This document shows, in pieces, positions 50,301-62,300 of a stretch of DNA of 64,000 nt (position 1 is the stretch's first letter; every line of letters begins with the position of its first letter). The stretch comes from Siphonodentalium dalli (taxonomy: Eukaryota; Mollusca; Scaphopoda; Gadilida; Siphonodentaliidae). The stretch spans positions 50,543,762 through 50,607,761 of the forward strand of contig CP136061.1 of the NCBI GenBank assembly GCA_032622095.1. Reading direction: 5' to 3'. The position numbers were made by a program, and so were the translations under genes. The notes beneath the pieces were generated by a model. That model made no database searches, had not been told where the DNA came from, and saw nothing but the letters and a program-made list of their open reading frames with translations.

Positions 50301-53300
50301 ACCAAAAAACTGTATCACAAATTGGATACTACATGGTGAATACTCAATGATGACTAGATATCATTAAGTTGATTAACCTTATTGTCGCATAACATGAAAT
50401 TGAAAATGGTCGGTATCTCATAAATTTCTAATGTCTGAAATACTGTCTTGTTCTGGCATGTAATCAAATGCATTCCTTCTGGTTATTTCCCAACTTGAAT
50501 GATTGCAAGCAATGTTAATTTGCAACAATTATCCAAATAAAACTGAATTGGTTATGATGAATGACCATTACTGTTTACTGCTCAGACAATCCCAATTGAA
50601 GGTGACGCTATTCTCATTGAATTTCCGAACTTCATCTTGGAGCTTTACTGCTCAACAAGACTAAACTAAAATACTAATTGTATACTGTTATCACTTACAA
50701 ATAGATGAACTGAAATAATGTGATGCATACAGATGCATTGAGAAATGACAGTCTTCAAAGTTCAAACTAAAAGTAAAATCAAGAATAAAATCTGACTGAG
50801 ACTATACTGCAGACTCTAGTGCACAAATGCACATACAAATATTTAAAATCCATAGCAACTGAAGCTCCACTAAAACTCAACAGTTCTTGAACATTTGATA
50901 ACATTTAGGTCCACACATTCTATTTGCCTTTACTGATATGGTTATTCAAAAGCAGTCATGTTGTGGGCCACAATGGATTCACTAGATATATGTAATATTA
51001 TTAAAATTGGCATTATGGTTATAAAGTCATCTAAATGATTTGTACAAGTTACACTACAACTAGGTATATTGACCCAATGTATTACTGAATTATGATAAGG
51101 TAGCAATACACGATTTCCAGCAATTTTGCCAACCTGGGAGGGGGTACTGTACTTCAAATCAATGCTAAGCCATTATCGTTGGCATATATCCCATCAAGCA
51201 TGTTTTAATTTCGACAGAAATTTTAGGTGTAATCATTTAAATGTACTTTTGGTTCTTCGTACAGTTTGTCATTGAGTTATACCCCTTGGTTAGCATTGTA
51301 ATTGTAATTTGTAATTGATTGTAATTAATTACATTTTTTCAAGTAATTGCATGTAATTGGTAATTGAGTTTATTCTCAATTACATGTAATTGCAATTGTA
51401 ATTGGTTAGGATGTAATTGTAATTGTAATTAGGGTCTAATTTCAATTACTTCAAAATCACAGGTACTTGTTTCTTCTCAAAGTTCTCTTTCATGATTCAT
51501 CCAATGGTTTCTTCAAATGTTTTTTTTCCAAATTTCAAAGTGTAAGACTGGTGACACAACACTGAGTTTTTATCCACTGTGTCTCAATGGTGATTTCTGT
51601 TGACACCTCCTGTTTGTTTGCTTAAGCATTGGTTAACCTTTGAGGTAGAAGGCTTGTTTTGATAAATACAAGGAGAAACCAACTTCAAATAATTGACATT
51701 AGATCACTATAATATATCACTCTTAGCACACACGAACCGCTCAATTTTACCCATTTTTTTACTCAAATTGGCCATTTTCAACCCAAAAACAGACCATGAT
51801 AGAGCGAATGTCAGTAAATAAGATTCTTCCACCTGATAGAGCTATGCTAGAGCTGAGAAATATTTGAAATAGAAAAAAAGTTATCGTATCAATTTGAAAA
51901 AAAAGTCTTGCGAGCCCAGATGACAGAATTCAGGGGAGAGAAATCGGGCTATTTTCCTGTAATCAATAACACAGAGTTGGCCTTCACTGAATACGAAAAC
52001 CCTGTTGCGTCTCCAAATTTTTCACTTTTTTGAGAACTTTCCCAGTTTTGTAAAATAAATAAACCTTCAAACCAGTAATGACACAGTTAACACAGGCTAC
52101 ACTGGCCGTTATGCCCCCCAGATACTTATATTTCTATTTTTCAGACCCCCTACAACCCGTGAAATTGTGTACTGCTACCTAAGGTTGGTGCATTCAATGC
52201 AACAGATAAAATTATATCTAATTTTGTGGAAAACCAAACAATTAAGCCAGGCCTACAAAGTAGATAATGTTGATCATGAGTTGCTATAGTGGAGATTCAG
52301 TCTTTAAGAATGTTTGTACCGACGGACACACAGACAGCTCGAGACGTCAACTGTATACCCGCCGACTGATATGGGGGGGGGGGGGTATAATAACCATATA
52401 TCTATGTGTATACCTAACCAAAAATAATTCCCCTCCCACCCCACCCCAGTGGATAAGACTAAAGAGTGCTTTGGTCATACGCAAATAATTGTGGAACCCC
52501 TGACCTATTTACCACCATTTACACTGGCCAGTGTTCTCTGTCACACACAACACACTCGATATATTAAGGCTATAATGGGGTCTAACGCGATTTGTGACAT
52601 ATATTGTACCTACACAATGCTTTATTATTGTTGTTAGATACTGAAAACACCAGTAAACACCTGGAAATACAGTTTATTTTCCATTTTTCTGATCTGTGTT
52701 CACCGATTAAGTATGCTACTGCTTGAATCTTAATGGTACACAACAAGAGTTTGCACCAAAAGAGGATAGTGGAATGGGATTGAAAGGCAGTTAACACAGT
52801 TATTGAAGAACGGCTAAAAAAAACTCTGAAATTTTGATAAAAACATGAGAAAGGGGGTCCCCAAAAGTTTGGAGGAATTTTTTTTTTTTTTTTTTTGCAC
52901 AAATGGGGTGGTGGGTCCCTCGGGGTTGGAAAAAAACTTTTTGGGCCCTATATGTGCAATTTTTTTCCAGACCCTGGCTAATGTAGGAATAAATGTGGAG
53001 TTCTAAATCAGAGCTTTAACACCAGATGTGATTGTATTCCTCCTCTCATAATAATGCTATTTCAGGTTGCGAATTAAGTGTGCTTCACAAATGACCATAT
53101 GAACCTTGAGGTAGGCGGTCATACTATTCAGCCATAACTAACTTTTATCTATTTTTAGTATGACTGATGGTAATACTGAAGAAATCTTGGATAATATGAT
53201 GCAAGAATTCTCAGAAAAACAACGAACTGGTAAGATCCCCTTTGTTAATCATTTTGTTTTTTAGACTATCCTCCAGCTGCCTACAGCCTAAATTATTTTT

Positions 53301-56300
53301 AGTTCTACACATTTTTATCATTCATAAAAAAACATGGCTATAAATTGTCTTTTTTGTTTTGAATTTGCAATGATATTCTAAGGCATGATTTGCGTTATTG
53401 GAATTTGTTGTGGTTTCAGGAGTAGGCCACATTACAACGTCAGTTTGAATGGTGGAGGAAAGATTGCATATGGTTTTAATTTCACTGACCCTGGTAATCA
53501 ATTGACAAATCTTGCCCATAGCAGGGACATATCCGGCTGGTTTTCATACCGTTTACCGGTTTGGGCGCCCAAACTTCAGGCGCCCAAAAAAAATTTAATA
53601 TTAAAAAAAAAAAAAAAAACATTTGTTCAATTCAGGTCCCAATTCATATCATAACAAGATACAAAACATTTTTATATTTACATATATTGACATAAAGACA
53701 TTTAAGTTTACAAAAAAGATTTAACTTTAACAGTTGGAATTATACTGTAAAGTATGTTTGACTTTATCTAGCTTTCATCTGTGAAAACTTCAAATAGTTT
53801 GAACTCAAATAGTTTGAGTTCAGGTTTGTTATCATTCAGCCTTCAGACTTCAGTATTTCAATCAAGTTCAAGTGAAATTCCACAATACAGTACAGGAACA
53901 GTGACAATTTGATAAAATCAACCTGGTTATCAGGTGGGATCTCATAATACCAAATAAATAATTAATATAGATATTAGCACTAATAGTAATTACTAACTTA
54001 ATAGACATTGTTTCGCACTACTACTAGTACAGTGAAACCTCTACATACCGGACCCTCTACAATCCGAATCCCTCCTCAATCCGAATGAATTGTCTGGTCC
54101 CGAATTCACCCAAGTGCATTCTCACTAAAAATTACCTCTAAAATCCGGAACCTCTATATTCCGAATACCGGACAGGTTTGTTAGTCCATAATTAAGCGAA
54201 CACTTGATTATTACCTGTGAATACCGGACGAGATGAGATCAGTCGAGATGAGATCAGACGAGACGAGAGTGCGTATAATGGTATAGTGATTATGTACTCT
54301 AATATAAGCGGACCGTTTAATTAGCGTTCTTTTGTTCTGCGTATGCTTTGAACCAGATTGTAACAACAGGAGTCTGATTAGATATCTATGCTCATTTCAC
54401 AAATTGAGTGAACAATGGTGACTTCACAGATCAATAATTAGAGCTCTGACATATTGTTTTTGCAACAGTTACTGTGTTGAGTTAATTGGACTCTGTTTTT
54501 ACAACCATTGTTGATCGCCGCTCACATCGCAAAACCCACAGATAATGCCGCCGACGACGATGAAGAAGACGACGCAATCCATGACAGAAGCGACGATCGT
54601 GAAGTCGGCATGGTCGTCATGCTCGTCTGTTATATTTGAACAGTTTCTATATGTGTTTGTTTGGGTAGCCTTTATTGTCGCGTTGGGCGACTTCTTTTTG
54701 CAAGAATACCGGCACTAATCAAAATAATTTTTCTGTGTGAATTGTGAGTTGTTCTGAAAACTAGCACCGGAATATGGCGGAACGTAATAGATATTTTTCG
54801 ATCAGGGTTAATGTCGTGCCATTGTCTGAAAATCTTATCAAATGAATTTTGTTGTGTAAACTTGTGTTTATCAGCCATAGGTGTAGTATTTTTCTCCATT
54901 CCACAGTGGATTGCGAGACTAATAACAGTCAGTGTCATACTTCCACATTTCGTTTCGGTTTCGGTTGTACGATGTAGGTTTTGGAAATTCCGGTAATGTT
55001 CTCAGCACGTAAATCAGATGATAGACTATTAAGTTTGGGCAATAGCATAGAGAGAAATAATAAGTCAGATGCCATTTTCACCACTCATCTGGTACCTGAC
55101 ATTTTGTCCTGCACTCAAATAAAAATTATACCCAGGCTTGGTTCTTGTAATTATTCAATAAATTCTCAGTAATCAATAATGCAGTCTTGGTCATTCTTGG
55201 TATTTAACGGCGGCAATATATCACCGATGGTGATGCGATTTTCTATAAACCGAACACCTCTCTAAACCGAACAGAAGGGCCGGTCCGAAGGGTGTTCCTC
55301 TTAGAACCGAACACCTCTCTAAACTGAACGGAAGGGCCGGTCCGAAGGGTGTTCCTCTTAGAACCGAACACCTCTCTAAACTGAACGGAAGGGCCGGTCC
55401 GAAGGGTGTTCCTCTTAGAACCGAACACCTCTCTAAACTGAACGGAAGGGCCGGTCCGAAGGGTGTTCCTCTTAGAACCGAACACCTCTCTAAACTGAAC
55501 GGAAGGGCCGGTCCGAAGGGTTTTAGGTTTAGAGAGGTTTTACTGTAGTATATTATGTCGTCTCTCACTTGAATTTTAGAAAATAGCCTAGTATGTGAAT
55601 TAGAGTGAAGGGCAAACCCCAGACCCCCCACCATTAGCAGGGGGACACCCCTTCCCGCACCTACCCCACTCAAGCCTTCGGGATATGCCTACGGCATATC
55701 ATTGCCCGAAAACAGGTGTCCCCAAAAAATCCCTGGATCATTCACTGCATAGATAGGTTACCCTACCCAAAATCCATCAAAATCATCAGGAAATAATCCA
55801 GCTTCATCATCGTTTGGCAGGTTATGGTATATGCTTTTCACCTTTCTGAGTCAGTTGGTGGGCGTGAAGGGGGGGGGGGTGTACCTATTGCCTCAAATCA
55901 GTCGTTCCCATGACGCATTTGTTTGCTCCTGTAGTTCAGAAGAAGGGTGTAATATTGAACCTATAATATAATCGTAAGCTGGGTTTTTCTCAAACAAAAT
56001 TTCATTGTGGAATAGACCTACATGTATGTCCAGTTACATATGCGCATAATTAAACTGAGATGGGAAAGGATCTAAATAAACCTTAAAATAGTTCAATATA
56101 GTATCAACAATTAGTCACCATAAGTATTTTGACAAGAGGGACGAGTGTGAATTTTAAGCACCTATGATTTGGAAAATTACAAGTGCTACAGGTGCAAGAT
56201 TGAGAGCAATCGCTGATCGCTCCCGTCTCCTGGGAAGGACTGCCTAAAATTATATTTATCCTGTCATTGTGGAGAAAAAAGGTACTCAATCTGATTCGAT

Positions 56301-59300
56301 GGTTCCCACATCATCAGATTCCATCAACAGTTTTTGATATGCCGCTTCAGTTATCAGATTCGATTAATTGCCCAAAAATAATGCTAGCCATTGTCAACTA
56401 TAGTATAAAATTGCCCAAAACCTGTTATTTATCAACATTTTGTTCAACGAAATTTTGCCGGTTTGTCAAATATCTGACAAAAAAAAGCCACTTGATTTTA
56501 GAGTTATCCATCTTCATCCGCAATTTGGCCCATGACCGTTTCTTGTCAACTTTTTACTGGGGCCACTAAAAAATAATCGGTGGTGAAAAATAATAGATTT
56601 CAAAAATCGATATCTGATCACTCTGACCTTTCATAGGTGGGTTCCTCGACTTGAATCAAATAATTTTTACCCTCGAAAACCAAGGAAATAGTAATTTGCG
56701 AGCGTTAATTCAGATTATGCATCTTAAATTATTTTGAGGCATGTGCAGAAGATCTAATTACACCATATTTCATTCTACTTCCAGATATATGTGCAAGAAC
56801 ATTGAAGTATATGGCTAGGAAAACACATTTTCCGAGGACGAGTGGTAAAGTGTTAGACTGTACATTCGAGGCGCTGTGTGAACAGCCGTTATATGCCGCA
56901 GATTATATCGAAATCTGTAAACATTTCCACACTGTGATAGTTAGGAATATTCCAAAAATGGATTTAGCAAATAAAAGTGAAGCTCGGCGGTTCATCACTA
57001 TGATTGACACGTTCTATGACAATCAGGTATGAACTAGCTTAAACATATTTCAGTAATGCCCTAAATAATCAACTCCTTAACCAAAGCAGAATTATGGGTA
57101 ACTTCAGGATTTAGTCGGAAATATGGCTTGTTGCCATTTAATGGAAAGCTCTCAGTGAAATTATTAAGGAGTCAATTATTTAGGGCATTACTGTATTTGC
57201 CATATTATGTACACAAATACCTACATTTAGCAATGGAATTGAAGAAAAGTTCCAATTATATGATACTTCTGTCCTGACCAGGCATGAATATTTCCTTCTG
57301 CTTTTACATGTATAGCCTCATTGACAGTTTGGAGCATCAAATTATACCTTGTTTTTCTCCCATTCCGGCCTGTTTCTCGTGATCAAAATAATTCCATAAA
57401 CATGTGTTTTCTTTTCTACAGACAAACTTACTTAGTCATAGAAATGATCACTTCAGGGGCCCTTTTTCATGCAGTCATGAAGATCGCAACAAAAAATATG
57501 AGGAAAAGCATGACGAGCTGTCTGAAACATTAGGTATATGTATGTCTTGATATCTCTCCTCCAATAAGCCATCTCCATTTTGCATATCTATTAAAGAGAT
57601 GGGAAGCCTTCGTGGTGGGTATTGCTGTTAAAATAGTCACATCCGCTAAAATCACCATAAGCAAAAAGAATATTATATAATAGACATATTTTGTTCTTAT
57701 ACGAATCATAAATATCGCATACATTGCATGTTATTGTCACGTTTGTATGCTTCAAATGTATGTAAACAAACACCAAAAAATGTTACGGAACCATTTGTTT
57801 ATAGACAAACACTCCGAACTACCTGATCGTCCAATAAAAATGTTCCATTACGATGTGGAAGGCGAAGATCAAATTATTGGCGCCATCGACAATCGCATTC
57901 AATCGACCCAATTCTACCCGCTGTCAGTTCAAAATCAAGCTAATCCATGTTACTTCATGATTGGGAAATGATCAGGCAGAAAACGTGTACATAATATAAT
58001 TGTTCTTGCAAAGAGATGAATATCTTATAATCCAGTTAGCATTTTTAGCTCAACTTTACTTTGTAAAGTTTGAGCTATTGCCATGGCTTTGTCGTATGTC
58101 GTCCGTGTGTGTGTGCATGACCTTTAGCACGGGCTACAGGTTGTACCTTTGGTCGGATCATTATGAAAATTGTCGTGGCTGTTGACATGTAGATGGAAAC
58201 GAGTCATTTTGGGGTCATTCGGCAAAAAACATGGCCGCCAGCAGCCATCTTGGATTTCAAATTTCAATGCATTAGCACGGGCTACAGGTCGTACTGTTCG
58301 TCTGATCATCATGAAATTTGTCATGGATGTTGATATTGACATGTAGATGGGAACGAGTTATCTTGGATTTTACTCTTTGCATGACTAAATCATTTGGCAC
58401 GGGCTACAGGTCGTAGCTTTGGTTGGATCTTCATGAAATTTGCCATGGATGTTAACAATTACATGTAGATGGGAATGAGTCATTTTGGGGTCGTTCGGAA
58501 GAAAAAATATGGCCACCAGCAGCCATCTTGGATTTTATTCTTTGCATGACTTAATCCTTTGGCACGGGCTACAGGTCGTAGCTTTGGTCGGATCTTCATG
58601 AAATTTGTCATGGATGTTAACAATGACATGTAGATGAGAACGAGTCATTTTGGGGTCGTTCGGTTGGATCATTATGAAATTTGTCATGGCTGTTGACATT
58701 GACATGTAGATGGGAAACGGTTCATTTTGGGGTCATTCGGCAAAAAAACATGGCCACCAGTGGCCATCTTGGATTTCAAAATTCAATCCATTAGCACGGG
58801 CTACAGGTCGTACTGTTCGTCTGACCATCATGAAACTTGTCATGGATGTTAATATTGACATCTAGATGGGAACGAGTTATTTTGGGATCGTTCAGCCAAA
58901 AAACATATCCGCCAGCAGCCATCTTGGATTTTTACTTTTTGCATGACTAAATCCTTTGGCATGGGCTACAAGTCGTATCTTTGGTCAGATCATCATGAAA
59001 TTTGTCATGAATGTTAACAATGACATGTAGATGGGAATGGGTCATTTTGGGGTCATTTGGCCAAAAAACATGGCCACCAGCAGCCATCTTGTATTTTACT
59101 CTTTACGTGACTAAATCCTTTGACACAGGCTACAGGTCGTATCTTTTGTCGGATCATCATGAAATTTGTGATGGATGTTAACAATGACATGTAAATGGGA
59201 ACGAGTCTTTTTGGGGTCATTCGGCAAAAAAACATGGCTGCCAGTGGCCATCTTGGATTTTACTCTTTGCATAACTAGGCCTTTCAACTTTCCACATTCC

Positions 59301-62300
59301 TAATCACTCCATTGACTGTGTAACACATGAAATTATTCCCTTTCCAAGTTGAGCTACAGTGTCATTGACACTTTCATTATCTAACCTATAGTAATTACGT
59401 CACATACCTAATAAGGAATTTACTGTGAGTTGTAGGTTGTAGACATTCCAAATTAGGGGTTTTACAACTATTGTATAATGATTGCTAATCTAAAAAAGGA
59501 AATAACACAATATCATGACTCTGCTTATAAACAATTCACTGTGCTTTTTGCAATAAACTAAACAACACTCGATCTGTTATTTTCTCTGACACAAAGCGTG
59601 TTTTGTGAATAATATCGCATCCATATCATTATGCTCTACTATTAGTATATTCTTGAGGAAGTTATCATAATTTGATTAATGTTATTTCTAAATTATAACC
59701 TGCAATTAAGGCCGCCCATCCCTTTAACGCAATTTACAAGAGCAGAGTAACATGAAAATTTATTAATGCTTCCAGAAAATTTGCAAAAATCCTGTGACAA
59801 TGTATTCTCTTATATATGCGAGTTTCCCATATATTTGAGAATGCATTGGCCAAACAATGTACCTTGACCTTGTAAGCCAGTGCATTCTCTTATATATGCA
59901 TGGCTCCAAATGGGAGAATGCACTGGCACAGGATCTTTTATGCTGAACCAGAGTGGCTCCCATTTTGAAAGGGTTAATGATATTCTATTTCAATCATTTT
60001 AGGTCCGGGTTGTTTGTTTTGATATAATCCCGTATACTTTTGATCGTTTTAGGTCCGTGTTGTATGTTTCGATATAATCCCTCATCCTTTTGATCATTCT
60101 TGGTCCGGGTTGTATATTTTTATATTATCCATCATCCTTTTCATCACTTAAAGTCCTGGTTGTATGTTTTGATATAATCCCACATCCTTTTGATTGTTTT
60201 AGGTCCGGGTTGTATGCTTTGATCTAATCCTATATCCTTTAGGTCCAGGCAGGAAGCAAACTACTTGTGAAATTTTGATTAGCAAATAACCTCACATTGA
60301 CATGATTAGATAGCATTGTTCTCAAATCATATAAAATTCATACCAAATTGCATAGCTTTTATCCAAATTTGGGTAGCAAATTGCGATGCGATACCGGTTA
60401 ATTTGCTCCCTGGGTCCGGGTTGTATGTTTTGATATACTAGTAATCACTCATCCTTTTTATCACTTTAAGTCCGGGTTGTATGTTTTGATATAATCCTGC
60501 ATCCATTTGATAAAATTTTAGGTCCGGGTTGTATGTTTCGATATAATCCCTCATCCTTTTGATCGTTTTAGGTCCGGGTTGTATGTTTTGATATAATCCT
60601 GCATCCATTTGATAAAATTTTAGGTCTGGGTTGTATGTTTCGATATAATCCCTCATCCTTTTGATCGTTTTAGGTCTGGGTTGTATGTTTTGATATAATC
60701 CTGCATCCATTTGATAAAATTTTAGGTCCGGGTTGTATGTTTCGATATTTATAATCCCTCATCCTTTTGATCGTATTAGGTCCTGGTTGTATGTTTCGAT
60801 ATAATCGCTCATCCTTTTGATCGTTTTAGGTCCGGGTTGTATGTTTTGATATAATCCCACATCCTTTTGATTGTTTTAGGTCCTGGTTGTTTGTTTTGAT
60901 ATAATCCTGCATCCATTTGATTGTTTTAGGTCCGGGTTGTTTGTTTTGATATAATCCCGCATCCTTTTGATTGTTTTAGGTCCGGGTTGTTTGTTTTGAT
61001 ATAATCATATATCCTTTTGATCATTTAGGTCCGGGTTGTATGTCTTGATATAATCCCGCATCCTTTTGATTGTTTTAGGTCCGGGTTGTTTGTTTTGATA
61101 TAATCCTATATCCTTTTGATCATTTAGGTCCGGGTTGTATGTTTTGATATAATCCCGCATCCTTTTGATTGTTTTAGGTCCGGGTTGTTTGTTTTGATAT
61201 AATCCCGCATCCTTTTGATTGTTTTAGGTCCGGGTTGTTTGTTTTGATATAATCCCGCATCCTTTTGATTGTTTTAGGTCCGGGTTGTATGTTTCGATAT
61301 AATCCCTCATCCTTTTGATCGTTTTAGGTCCGGGTTGTATGTTTCGATATAATCCCTCATCCTTTTGATCGTTTTAGGTCCTGGTTGTATGTTTCGATAT
61401 AATCCCTCATCCTTTTGATCGTTTTAGGTCCTGGTTGTATGTTTCGATATAATCCCACATCCTTTTGATCGTTTTAGGTCCGGGTTGTATGTTTCGATAT
61501 GATCATGCATCCTTTTCATCACTTTAAGTCCGGGTTATATGTTTTGATATAATCCTGCATCCTTTCGATCATTTTAGGTCCGGGTTGTATGTTCAGCAGA
61601 GAGAGTAGCACCTGAGCTATTTTCACAGGGTCAAATAACACACAAAGATCAGGAGAATAACAAGAAACTCATGGATGATTTAGGAATATTTTATGTGAGT
61701 TTTCTGCATATTATTGTCCACTCATTGGCCCAAAAATATGGTGCCAGACATTTGAAGAATGAGGTCTCCAGAGAGTTAATTTAGTGATGCTACCCTGCAC
61801 AGTGGGTTAGCACCAGCAGATATATTCTCTGGGGACAGCTGGGGACTTAAATATGTGTCTAGGTCTCCCATAGTAGATGAGGACATCCAGAATGAGGTTC
61901 CCAGAGGGTGAATTTGGTGATGCTAGCCCACTGTGTGGGATAGCATCACTAAATTCACCCTCTGGGGACCTCATTCTGCAAATATCCGGCACCATATTTT
62001 CAGACCTGGTTAAGTATCTACCTTATATTTGGAAACTAGTCCTGTCTTATGTTTCCAGCTAAAGTTATTGGACGTTTTATTTCTATTTTCGATATTATGA
62101 CCAAATAAGTAAAAAAAAACATGTCCATACATTTTGAGCATTATTTGCAAAATACATGAACTCTTAACCCTTTACCCAACAGAAGGGCCCTGTGCCAATG
62201 CATTCTCTTATATATGCGAGTCGACCATAGGTCGCCTCGCATATATAAGAGAATGCATTGGCTTAACACATTAAAAATTATAAAATTGTTAAAGAATGTA

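Noticed and set aside
55221-55673. 150-codon minus-strand ORF
   Set aside because: It is produced by the five 57-bp tandem units at the pogo-like right end. The residues simply repeat every 19.
57321-57533. 70-codon ORF starting [10 protein letters not shown]
   Set aside because: The acceptor at 57421 and the alternative frame give a better, phase-consistent exon that joins the next segment. This frame is a shadow.
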